From contig DEUO01000108.1 in assembly GCA_002362595.1 (NCBI GenBank), positions 1-5,646 on the forward strand: a stretch of 5,646 bases of DNA. The letters run 5' to 3'. A program made the position numbers and the translations under genes. The notes under the pieces are model-generated. The model saw only the letters and a list, made by a program, of their open reading frames with translations, ran no database searches and was not told the origin of the DNA. The DNA is from Caryophanales bacterium UBA3260 (GTDB lineage Bacteria; Bacillota_I; Bacilli_A; RF39; UBA660). How positions within the stretch are numbered: position 1 is the stretch's first letter; each line of letters begins with the position of its first letter. Shown here piece by piece: positions 1 to 5,646 of this stretch.

Positions 1-194
1 TATATAATAAATATATAGAAATACTAGAAAAATATATCAAAATATTAACAAATAGATATAATATAAAAAGTATAAGAATATTTGGTGACAACAAAAATAT
101 TCCTAGTCTTAGAAATGAAATAGAAGAAAAATTAAATATCAAGACATACATTTATTCAAATAGCTTGACTTATCCTTTAGAACAATTACAATAA
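1..194 (+). CDS. C-terminal fragment of an unidentified protein
   Basis: An open frame enters from the left edge (first full codon at position 3) and ends at TAA 192-194, giving 63 residues rich in Lys, Ile and Asn and ending YPLEQLQ. It contains a hydrophobic strand followed by a Gly (SIRIFGDNKNIPSL), then a helix (RNEIEEKLNIK) and another strand (TYIYS). This strand-G-loop-L-helix-strand order recalls the last part of actin-like ATPases such as PilM, where a 'GG...l.gl...l' segment precedes the C-terminus, but the similarity is loose and the start is missing. In many Bacillota a competence gene such as comFC lies before hpf; I cannot see phosphoribosyltransferase motifs in this short tail. 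It is on the same strand as hpf, with 57 nt between its stop and the hpf start and no hairpin terminator between, so read-through into hpf is possible. That it is the end of a gene is likely; its identity is open. Confidence 0.6.
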   Translation, partial: YNKYIEILEKYIKILTNRYNIKSIRIFGDNKNIPSLRNEIEEKLNIKTYIYSNSLTYPLEQLQ

Positions 195-200
195 ATTATC

Positions 201-229
201 TTTTCAAATAGAAATTTAATTGATATAAT
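201..229 (+). promoter_or_regulatory. Predicted extended -10 promoter of hpf
   Basis: The -10 box TATAAT at 224-229 is a perfect consensus match and is preceded by TG at 221-222 (TGATATAAT), an extended -10. The -35 candidate TTTTCA at 201-206 matches four of six consensus bases with the optimal 17-bp spacing. Transcription would start near 236, leaving a leader of only about 16 nt before the chosen ATG at 252. It starts just after the stop of the upstream gene, so hpf probably has its own transcript in addition to any read-through. Confidence 0.65.
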
Positions 230-251
230 GTAAGTACGGAGGATGATGAAT

Positions 252-791
252 ATGAAACTAAATATTCGCGGTGAAAAACTTACTATTACATCAGCAATGA
301 AATCATATATAATTGAGAAGTTATCAAAGATTGATAAATATTTTGAAAACCCAGAAGATATCAGTGCTAATGTCCTTGTAAGAATCAAAAATTCAGAACA
401 AATAGTTGAGGTAACTGCATTGACTAAAAGATTTACAATACGTGCAGAAGAATCAAATGAAGACTTCTATAATGCAGTCGACTTAGTTGTATCTAAATTA
501 GAAAGACAAATAAGAAAAAATAAAGAAAGATTAAACCAAAAATATAAGAATACAGAAAACCTTGAATTCAATTTTAACTATGAACTAGAAGAAGAACAGC
601 AGGAAGAAAATGTAAGTACTATTGTAAAAAGAAAAAATGTATCTATGAAACCAATGGATGAAGAAGAAGCGATTTTACAAATAGAATTACTAAATCATGA
701 TTTCTTTGTATTCAAAAACATAGATGAAGAATGTGTATCTGTTCTATATAAAAGAAAAGATAACAATTATGGTATAATAAATATGAAATAA
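252..791 (+). CDS. hpf: Long-form ribosome hibernation promoting factor HPF
   Basis: This 179-residue protein is a long-form HPF (YvyD type), which binds the 30S decoding centre and, through its C-terminal domain, pairs two 70S ribosomes into inactive 100S dimers when growth slows. Residues 1-95 form the HPF/RaiA-type ribosome-binding domain, starting MKLNIRGEKLTIT and including the basic helix around residues 83-93. A charged Glu/Gln-rich linker (about 100-122) leads to the dimerisation domain at about 124-179, with the hallmark stretches MKPMDEEEAILQIELLNHDF and YKRKDNNYGII. The length is usual for the family. The start at 252 is chosen over ATG codons at 243 and 246 because GGAGG (238-242) lies 9 nt before it and because homologues begin near M-x-x-NIRGE; the earlier ATGs abut or nearly abut the ribosome binding site. 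It has its own promoter and terminator and precedes secA, a common order in Bacillota. Nothing is missing. Confidence 0.96.
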   Translation: MKLNIRGEKLTITSAMKSYIIEKLSKIDKYFENPEDISANVLVRIKNSEQIVEVTALTKRFTIRAEESNEDFYNAVDLVVSKLERQIRKNKERLNQKYKNTENLEFNFNYELEEEQQEENVSTIVKRKNVSMKPMDEEEAILQIELLNHDFFVFKNIDEECVSVLYKRKDNNYGIINMK

Positions 792-813
792 GGAGCAAAG
801 CTCCTTTTTATTT
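790..813 (+). terminator. Rho-independent terminator of hpf
   Basis: A perfect 7-bp stem, AAGGAGC (790-796) pairing with GCTCCTT (800-806), closes an AAA loop and runs into TTTTTATTT (805-813). It begins within the hpf stop codon (789-791), so hpf has almost no 3' untranslated region. The compact GC-containing stem stands out in otherwise A+T-rich surroundings and separates hpf transcription from secA. Confidence 0.85.
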
Positions 814-941
814 GCTTATTTTATCTTATTTTTTTAAATAATTATAAAAAAACATCTAACTAAGACATAAAACGTCAATAATAGTTGAATTTTCCTTAAA
901 TATAAACTAAAATAATAAATGCAATTCAAAATCAAAAATTA

Positions 942-970
942 TTTATAACTTTACATATTTTTGATATAAT
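942..970 (+). promoter_or_regulatory. Predicted extended -10 promoter of secA
   Basis: TATAAT at 965-970 is preceded by TG at 962-963, giving the same decamer TTGATATAAT (961-970) as in the hpf promoter (220-229). The -35 candidate TTTATA at 942-947 matches four of six consensus bases at 17-bp spacing. A start near 977 would leave a leader of about 15 nt, too short for a riboswitch or a SecM-like arrest peptide. The rest of the 792-985 gap is A+T-rich, and beyond the hpf terminator I see no further gene or structure in it. Confidence 0.65.
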
Positions 971-991
971 ATATTAAGTGGAGGTATGCAC

Positions 992-3490
992 ATGGGATTT
1001 TTTAGAAAATTAATTGACTCAGAATATAAAGAATTAAAAAGGTTTGAAAAAATAGCTAATCAAATAGAAGCGCTAAGTGATGAAATGGCTGCTCTTTCAG
1101 ATGAAGAATTGAAAGGTAAAACACAAGAATTTAAAGAACAGCTAGAAAATGGAAAAGATTTAGAAGAATTAGTAGTACCAGCATTTGCAGTAGTTAGAGA
1201 AGCTGCATACCGTGTAATCGGCGAAAAACCATACTTTGTTCAAATTTTAGGTGGTTTAGCAATTCATTATGGTAACATTGCTGAAATGAAAACTGGTGAA
1301 GGAAAAACTTTAACAGAAACAATGCCTACTTATTTGAATGCCTTAACAGGTAAAGGAGTTCATATTATTACAGTTAATGAATTCTTAGCCAAACGTGACT
1401 CAGAATGGATGGGTAATATCTATCGATTCTTAGGATTAACAGTAGGATTAAATATGCGTGAAATGTCTCCAGCAGACAAAAGAGCAGCATATGAATGTGA
1501 TGTTTTATACTCAACAAATAACGAAATAGGTTTCGACTATTTACGTGATAATATGGTAGTAAGAGCTCAAGACAGAGTACAAAGACCTCTTAATTTCTGT
1601 ATCGTCGATGAAGTCGACTCTATCTTAATCGATGAAGCAAGAACACCATTAATAATATCAGGCGGAAAAATAGATTCAAAAGATTTATATACATCAGCAG
1701 ATAGAGCATGTAAAAGATTAAAAGAAGAAGATTATACTGTAGATGAGAAGACAAAGAGTGTATCATTAACTGAATCAGGTGTTGAAAAGATAGAAAAAGC
1801 ATTCCATCTAGATAATTTATATGATTTAGAAAATGCTGTTCTAGTACATCACCTAAATCAATCTTTAAAAGCTAATTATGGATTTAAAATAGATGTTGAT
1901 TACGTAGTTGAAGATGGTGCAATAATTATTGTCGATCAATTTACTGGTCGTTTAATGCATGGACGTCAATTTAGCGATGGCTTACATCAAGCGCTAGAAG
2001 CCAAAGAAGGCGTTAAAATTAATGAAGAAACAAAAACAATGGCAACAATTACATTCCAAAACTTATTTAGAATGTATGCTAAACTTTCAGGTATGACAGG
2101 AACAGCTAAAACTGAAGAAGAAGAATTTAGAGACATATATAACATGTATGTTATTCAAATTCCAACGAATAAACCAGTTATTAGAGAAGATTTACCAGAT
2201 TTAGTTTACGCAACTGAAAAAGGAAAGTTCGCAGCAATTGTAAGAAAAATTAAAGAAATAAATGAAACAGGTCAACCTATATTAGTAGGTACAATATCAG
2301 TTGAAAACAATGAAAAACTAAGTAATTTACTTAAAAAAGAAGGATTAAAACATGAAGTTTTAAACGCTAAGAATCACGAAAGAGAAGCAGAAATAATCGC
2401 TAAAGCTGGTGAGAAAGGTGCCATTACAATCGCTACAAACATGGCTGGTCGTGGTACCGATATCAAACTTGGTGAAGGCGTAAAAGAACTAGGCGGCTTA
2501 TGCGTAATAGGTACAGAAAGACATGAATCTCGTCGTATCGATAACCAACTTCGTGGTCGTTCAGGCCGTCAAGGAGATCCAGGTATGTCTCAATTCTTCG
2601 TATCATTTGAAGATGACCTAATGAGACGCTTCGGAACAGACAAAATTAAACAAATGCTTATTAACGTTGGTTTTACTGATGAACAATCAATTCAATCTAA
2701 GACATTCACAAAGAGTATAGAAACAGCTCAGAAAAAAGTTGAAGGTAATAACTATGATACTCGTAAATCATTATTAGATTATGATAATGTTATGAATGAA
2801 CAAAGAGAAATAATCTATTCAAGAAGAAATGAAATATTAGACCAAGAAAATATTTCTGAAAGAACACAAGCAACATTTGATAGTAATATAGCTAATTTAG
2901 TAGATAGTCATATTGAACCAGAAGGATATTTAACAGATGATGATAAATCAGAAATAATTGAATATTTAAATACTAATTTAATAAAAACAACTAAATTAGA
3001 TGTATCAGAAATAGCAGAAAAAGACACAGAAGAAGTTAAATCATACTTAACAGAAAAAGTAAGAGAAGACTATAAAGCAAAAACATCTATGTTACCAAAA
3101 GAAGTAATTGCAGAATTTGAAAAAGCAATTGCTCTGCGTGTTATAGATGAAGCTTGGGTTGATCATATAGGTGCTATGGAACATCTAAGAGAAGGTATTG
3201 GACTTCGTGGATATGGACAAATTAATCCATTACAAGCATATACAATGGAAGGTTATGAATTATTTGATAATTTAATGGCAAGTATCGAATCAAGAATATC
3301 TATCTTCTTATTAAAAACAGAAGTAAGACAAAATACTGAAAGAAAAGAACAAAGAAGTAATAAAATAGTTCATGATACTCATTTAAAAACAAAAGGTACT
3401 CCAATAAAAAATAGTACTAAAAAAGTAGGTCGTAATGACTTATGCCCTTGTGGCTCAGGCAAGAAATATAAACAATGTTGTGGCAAGTAA
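992..3490 (+). CDS. secA: Preprotein translocase motor ATPase SecA
   Basis: This 832-residue protein is SecA, the cytosolic and membrane-associated ATPase that drives unfolded preproteins through SecYEG. Its length is close to B. subtilis SecA. NBD1 carries Walker A TGEGKT (101-106) and the DEVD box (206-209), then TPLIISG (218-224). The preprotein-crosslinking domain lies at about 225-365. NBD2 contains [14 protein letters not shown] (483-496) and the arginine-finger motif [13 protein letters not shown] (519-531). The helical scaffold, wing and two-helix finger follow, with fingertip candidate Y741 in YGQINP. The end is a SEC-C zinc site: C818, C820, C829 and C830 in the pattern CxC-x8-CC, which in homologues binds zinc and supports ribosome or SecB contact. 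ATG 992 is preferred to ATG 986 because GGAGG (980-984) is 7 nt before 992 but only 1 nt before 986, and MGFFRKLID fits the family N-terminus. One oddity is Glu109 after Walker A (TLTETMP), where homologues usually carry Ala or Ser. It has its own promoter and terminator. Confidence 0.98.
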   Translation: MGFFRKLIDSEYKELKRFEKIANQIEALSDEMAALSDEELKGKTQEFKEQLENGKDLEELVVPAFAVVREAAYRVIGEKPYFVQILGGLAIHYGNIAEMKTGEGKTLTETMPTYLNALTGKGVHIITVNEFLAKRDSEWMGNIYRFLGLTVGLNMREMSPADKRAAYECDVLYSTNNEIGFDYLRDNMVVRAQDRVQRPLNFCIVDEVDSILIDEARTPLIISGGKIDSKDLYTSADRACKRLKEEDYTVDEKTKSVSLTESGVEKIEKAFHLDNLYDLENAVLVHHLNQSLKANYGFKIDVDYVVEDGAIIIVDQFTGRLMHGRQFSDGLHQALEAKEGVKINEETKTMATITFQNLFRMYAKLSGMTGTAKTEEEEFRDIYNMYVIQIPTNKPVIREDLPDLVYATEKGKFAAIVRKIKEINETGQPILVGTISVENNEKLSNLLKKEGLKHEVLNAKNHEREAEIIAKAGEKGAITIATNMAGRGTDIKLGEGVKELGGLCVIGTERHESRRIDNQLRGRSGRQGDPGMSQFFVSFEDDLMRRFGTDKIKQMLINVGFTDEQSIQSKTFTKSIETAQKKVEGNNYDTRKSLLDYDNVMNEQREIIYSRRNEILDQENISERTQATFDSNIANLVDSHIEPEGYLTDDDKSEIIEYLNTNLIKTTKLDVSEIAEKDTEEVKSYLTEKVREDYKAKTSMLPKEVIAEFEKAIALRVIDEAWVDHIGAMEHLREGIGLRGYGQINPLQAYTMEGYELFDNLMASIESRISIFLLKTEVRQNTERKEQRSNKIVHDTHLKTKGTPIKNSTKKVGRNDLCPCGSGKKYKQCCGK

Positions 3491-3497
3491 TATAAAT

Positions 3498-3534
3498 AAG
3501 AGTGTGAACAAAAACAATTTGTTTACACTCTTTT
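3498..3534 (+). terminator. Rho-independent terminator of secA
   Basis: A 15-bp stem pairs 3498-3512 with 3518-3532 around the 5-nt loop AACAA, with a single G-U pair (3506/3524). It contains GAGTGTG opposite the complementary CACTC segment and leads into TTTT (3531-3534) and then AAATTT. It starts 7 nt after the secA stop. The U-tract is short but the stem is long. It marks the boundary between the housekeeping block and the accessory genes downstream. Confidence 0.85.
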
Positions 3535-3557
3535 AAATTTCCAGCATAAGGCTAATC

Positions 3558-3563
3558 TATAAT
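3558..3563 (+). promoter_or_regulatory. Candidate -10 box before the 281-residue gene
   Basis: A perfect TATAAT lies just after the secA terminator and 19 nt before the start codon at 3583, which would give a leader of about 13 nt, comparable to those of hpf and secA. No convincing -35 box stands 16-18 bp upstream (3535-3540 is AAATTT) and there is no TG extension. TATAAT occurs often by chance in this base composition, so this is tentative; its place after a strong terminator is the main support. Confidence 0.35.
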
Positions 3564-3582
3564 TAAGAAAGAAGGTATAACA

Positions 3583-4428
3583 ATGACAAGTCAATATAAA
3601 TATATAGAATACGCAAATAAGACTTTTAAAGATAAAGCCTTAGAATTAGTTTTAAAAAACATTGAACTTTTCTATGAAGATATAGAAATAGAACATATAA
3701 AAAAATATAATATTGGTGATGATGTCAAACTATCAAAAGGGACATTTCTTCACGGCATCTCAGGTCTGCTAGATAACTTTGATTGGATATTAGAAAATGG
3801 TTTTATAGCAATAGATTTTACTGGAAAAAGTGAAGGTAAAAATAAAATTAAAAATAGTATTGGCATGTGGAATATTCAAAATGATATCTTACTAAAAGAT
3901 TATATAAATTCTTATAGTGGTATAACTATTACATATACTATTGGAAGAGGTCCAGGGGCAAAAAAGGTATCTGAATTAGTTCCCTTTCATAAATTTGATG
4001 AATATACAGAACAGATAAATAATAATGATGAAATATGGACATATTGGGGTGAAAAAACAAAAGAAGTTACTTTTCTGCCAAGTTTAGTCTCCAATAAAAG
4101 ACAAATAGCATTCATATTAGATATGGAAAGTGATTATGCCCAAAAATTGGCTTCAGCAGACGTATGGAATACAAAACTTGACGAAGAAACTTTAATAGAA
4201 TTTCTAGATTACAGATACTATCCTGAATTTATTAATTTAAGATTTGAAAAAAATGCTACAACCACAGATAGAGAATCAGCAATTATATTTGGTCTACCTT
4301 CCAAATTAATAGAAGGCGTATTAGTTGGTAGAACAATAGAACAAAATAAAGAATCATTAAATTATATAAAGTCAAAATTGCCAAATTGCTATATCTGTAA
4401 TTTAGATGGAAAAGTTATCGTTGAATAA
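3583..4428 (+). CDS. Uncharacterised 281-residue protein, possibly ADP-ribosyltransferase-like
   Basis: I do not recognise this protein. It is soluble: no signal peptide or membrane segment is visible. Residues 1-45 look helical and charged. A segment TFLHGISG...WILENGFIAIDF (54-79) has the 'x-L-H-G-x...iL..GF' form found at the first strand of many ADP-ribosyltransferase-like folds, with H57-G58 in the place of the NAD-binding histidine. A central Trp- and Tyr-containing region (96-155: WNIQND, DYINSYSGITITY, WTYWGE) follows, then IAFILDM (175-181). Near the end, RESAIIFGLPSKLIEGVLVG (230-249) resembles the strand-loop-strand of such folds that carries a catalytic Glu, here E231. This assignment is inference from pattern only; a new or unrelated domain is equally possible. 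ATG 3583 is preceded by GAAGG (3571-3575) at 7-nt spacing. All six arginines are AGA. The gene opens a cluster with the acetyltransferase 43 nt downstream and no terminator between. Confidence 0.85.
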   Translation: MTSQYKYIEYANKTFKDKALELVLKNIELFYEDIEIEHIKKYNIGDDVKLSKGTFLHGISGLLDNFDWILENGFIAIDFTGKSEGKNKIKNSIGMWNIQNDILLKDYINSYSGITITYTIGRGPGAKKVSELVPFHKFDEYTEQINNNDEIWTYWGEKTKEVTFLPSLVSNKRQIAFILDMESDYAQKLASADVWNTKLDEETLIEFLDYRYYPEFINLRFEKNATTTDRESAIIFGLPSKLIEGVLVGRTIEQNKESLNYIKSKLPNCYICNLDGKVIVE

Positions 4429-4455
4429 TATTAAAATAAGTATAATTATATAATA

Positions 4456-4465
4456 AAAGGATGTG
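4456..4465 (+). promoter_or_regulatory. Ribosome binding site deciding the acetyltransferase start
   Basis: AAAGGATGTG differs from the ideal AAAGGAGGTG complement of the 16S 3' end at one base. It overlaps a possible GTG start at 4463 and an ATG at 4461, so neither can be its target, and it lies 6 nt before ATG 4472. This fixes the start of the downstream gene at 4472. Confidence 0.6.
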
Positions 4466-4471
4466 TTATTA

Positions 4472-4975
4472 ATGGATAATTACGTTTGCAAAATAGCAAC
4501 TATTGAAGAAATGAATAAAAAATGGGATTATGAAATAGATAAAGCTGTAGACGATAAAAGTAATTGGATAATCTGGAAAAAAGAAAATATTGAAAGATTT
4601 AAAAATAATCAAATCATTCCATATTATGGATTACTTAATGGCAAAATAATCTGCGAATGCACTGCAGCTCTTAGTCCATCAATTGTTCAGAATTCTGATA
4701 ATTTAGTTGACGAAAATATCGCTTATTTAACAGCGTTTAGAACTATACCCGAATATCAAGGTAAAGGATACTTTTCTAGATTATTTAAATTTATGATTAA
4801 TGATTTACAAGCCAGAGGTTATAAAAAAGTTACTCTTGGAGTTGAACCAGAAGAAACTAAAAATAAAAATATATATTTTAATTATGGTTTTAATGAACAT
4901 ATAAAAGATGCAAAAGAAGTATATCCAGACGGAACAGAAATAGATGTAGAATATTATGGTAAATCTATAAAATAA
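4472..4975 (+). CDS. GNAT-family N-acetyltransferase
   Basis: This 167-residue cytosolic protein belongs to the GNAT superfamily, which moves an acetyl group from acetyl-CoA to an amine. The core motif A is clear: a strand AYLTAFRTIPEY (84-95), then the pyrophosphate-binding loop QGKGYF (96-101), then helix SRLFKFMINDLQARGY (102-117). After it come strand KVTLGVEP (119-126), a helix that starts NKNIYFNYGF (131-140, the usual motif B ending in a Y/F-G-F), and a final strand. The loop follows Q-x-x-G-x-G/A except that the last small residue is F101. The N-terminal substrate side (1-80, with NWIIWKKENIERF) is not diagnostic, so the substrate is unknown: a small-molecule amine or an antibiotic is possible, as is a protein. 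ATG 4472 is chosen over GTG 4463, which falls inside the ribosome binding site. It lies 43 nt after the 281-residue gene and 83 nt before the nucleotidyltransferase, with all four arginines AGA. Confidence 0.9.
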   Translation: MDNYVCKIATIEEMNKKWDYEIDKAVDDKSNWIIWKKENIERFKNNQIIPYYGLLNGKIICECTAALSPSIVQNSDNLVDENIAYLTAFRTIPEYQGKGYFSRLFKFMINDLQARGYKKVTLGVEPEETKNKNIYFNYGFNEHIKDAKEVYPDGTEIDVEYYGKSIK

Positions 4976-4995
4976 GTATTTATACTAAATAAGTA

Positions 4996-5045
4996 ATTTA
5001 ATAATAGTTAAAAACATAATATCCAATAATGTTAAATTATTAAAT
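4996..5045 (+). repeat. A+T-rich inverted repeat before the nucleotidyltransferase gene
   Basis: ATTTAATAAT (4996-5005) is the exact reverse complement of ATTATTAAAT (5036-5045). Between them a smaller pair, AACAT (5013-5017) and ATGTT (5029-5033), could stack inside. The outer arm ends immediately before the ribosome binding site AGGAG (5046-5050). All arms are almost pure A/T and no U-tract follows, so it is not a terminator; it could arise by chance in such composition. Confidence 0.3.
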
Positions 5046-5058
5046 AGGAGTTGATAAT

Positions 5059-5646
5059 ATGAAACTAGATAGAAATTATATTATTAAATATATAAAAGAT
5101 TATGCAATATCAAAAGATTATGTATATGCAATGTGGCTAGAAGGAGCAGATGGCTTGAATCAATTCGATGAATATTCTGATTTAGATTTCTGGTTTGATG
5201 TAGAAGAATCAAAAAGAGATTTATTTATTAATAATTTAGTAAAACATTTATCACTACTTGGGAAAATTGACTCAAGAATGAATCAGAAAACATCTGAAAT
5301 ATATCAAAGTAATATTCATCTTGAAAATACAAACGAGTATTTAACAATTGATTTAGCTGCTCAAAATGATTCCAGAGATAGAGAAGCAACTTGTTTTACT
5401 AATGGTAGTATAACAGAAATTCCAAAAGTAATTTTTGATAGAAAGAACATTATAACTTTTCATGAACCTTATAAAATAGATAAAGAAAAGTTAAATACTA
5501 TATTTGAAGAGAAAAAGAATAGAATTTTACAATACTCTAGAGTAATAAAATATATTAAAAGAAACCAATATTTAGAATGCTTTATGGAATATGAAAAACA
5601 AATTTTAAAGCCTCTTGTAACAATAGCTAGAATAATCTATACACCT
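5059..5646 (+). CDS. Nucleotidyltransferase-fold protein, 3' end beyond the window
   Basis: An open frame of 196 codons runs from ATG 5059 off the right edge. AGGAGTTGAT (5046-5055), one base from the ideal AGGAGGTGAT, places AGGAG 8 nt before the ATG. The protein shows the polymerase-beta-like nucleotidyltransferase core: YAMWLEGADG (23-32) is the strand and G-S/A loop, SDLDFWFDVE (40-49) gives the metal-binding pair D41 and D43, and YLTIDLAAQ (94-102) offers the third acid, D98. The family transfers nucleotides, usually AMP, to small molecules or proteins; the spacing and the 'DEYSDLD' form resemble aminoglycoside-modifying type enzymes, but many relatives have unknown targets. An oddity is Ala30 where the signature is normally Gly-Ser. 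The C-terminal half (about 140-196) looks helical, as in substrate-binding domains. All ten arginines are AGA. It is probably co-transcribed with the acetyltransferase, since no terminator separates them. The substrate cannot be inferred. Confidence 0.88.
   Translation, partial: MKLDRNYIIKYIKDYAISKDYVYAMWLEGADGLNQFDEYSDLDFWFDVEESKRDLFINNLVKHLSLLGKIDSRMNQKTSEIYQSNIHLENTNEYLTIDLAAQNDSRDREATCFTNGSITEIPKVIFDRKNIITFHEPYKIDKEKLNTIFEEKKNRILQYSRVIKYIKRNQYLECFMEYEKQILKPLVTIARIIYTP

Noticed and set aside
170..388. Minus-strand open frame over the hpf start
   Set aside because: It overlaps the clearly real hpf gene and its promoter, has no ribosome binding site worth the name and encodes a low-complexity Ile/Phe-rich product that mirrors the A+T-rich opposite strand.
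992..994. SecM-like or riboswitch control region before secA
   Set aside because: The predicted leader is about 15 nt, and 792-985 shows only the hpf terminator and promoter elements, with no leader ORF or conserved RNA fold.
1620..1802. Minus-strand open frame inside secA
   Set aside because: It encodes a Leu-rich low-complexity string that is the reverse of Lys/Asp/Glu-rich SecA codons and lies wholly within a conserved gene.
4441..4454. Two TATAAT-like boxes (4441-4446 and 4449-4454) as an internal promoter for the acetyltransferase
   Set aside because: No -35 box is found at suitable spacing (TTGAAT 4421-4426 is 14 or 22 bp away), and TATAAT is frequent by chance in this composition.
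4461..4472. Three-codon leader ORF (ATG TGT TAT TAA) whose stop overlaps the acetyltransferase start
   Set aside because: Its ATG lies within the ribosome binding site of the acetyltransferase, so it has no binding site of its own; the overlap is a chance result of the TTAATG junction.
1..5646. Use of genetic code 4 (TGA as tryptophan), suggested by the A+T content and TAA-only stops
   Set aside because: All 12 tryptophan codons seen are TGG and full-length HPF and SecA are read without any TGA; TAA-only stops in five genes are expected at this base composition.

Overview
The window is a very A+T-rich bacterial segment, consistent with a low-GC Bacillota (Firmicutes) or related Bacilli/Mollicutes-like lineage. 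The evidence is the gene pair hpf (long form) and secA with a B. subtilis-like SecA sequence, strong GGAGG ribosome binding sites, TATAAT promoters and AGA/AAA/ATA-rich codon use. The genetic code looks standard: all 12 tryptophans I can place are TGG, no reading frame has an internal TGA, and all five visible stop codons are TAA.

Layout, all on the + strand. Positions 1-194 hold the last 63 codons of an unidentified gene. Positions 252-791 encode the long ribosome hibernation promoting factor, with its own extended -10 promoter and a compact terminator that begins inside its stop codon. Positions 992-3490 encode SecA, the motor ATPase of protein export. It has a promoter almost identical in layout to that of hpf and is followed by a 15-bp-stem terminator at 3498-3534. 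After this conserved housekeeping block the character changes: a 281-residue protein of unknown function (3583-4428), a GNAT acetyltransferase (4472-4975) and the first 196 codons of a nucleotidyltransferase-fold protein (5059 to the window end). No terminator is recognisable between these three, so they may be one transcript.

The hpf and secA genes serve translation dormancy and protein secretion, and their adjacency is ancestral in Bacillota. In many Bacillota prfB (release factor 2) follows secA. Here the three-gene accessory cluster occupies that place. The cluster differs from secA in codon choice: its 20 arginine codons are all AGA, whereas 18 of 45 in secA are CGN. This fits lower expression or a separate origin. 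The cluster joins two recognisable group-transfer enzymes (acetyl and nucleotidyl) to an unknown protein with a weak resemblance to ADP-ribosyltransferase-like folds. This makes it the most interesting part of the window, but nothing in the sequence proves a joint function. I did not see a CRISPR array, tRNA, rRNA, insertion sequence or integrase.
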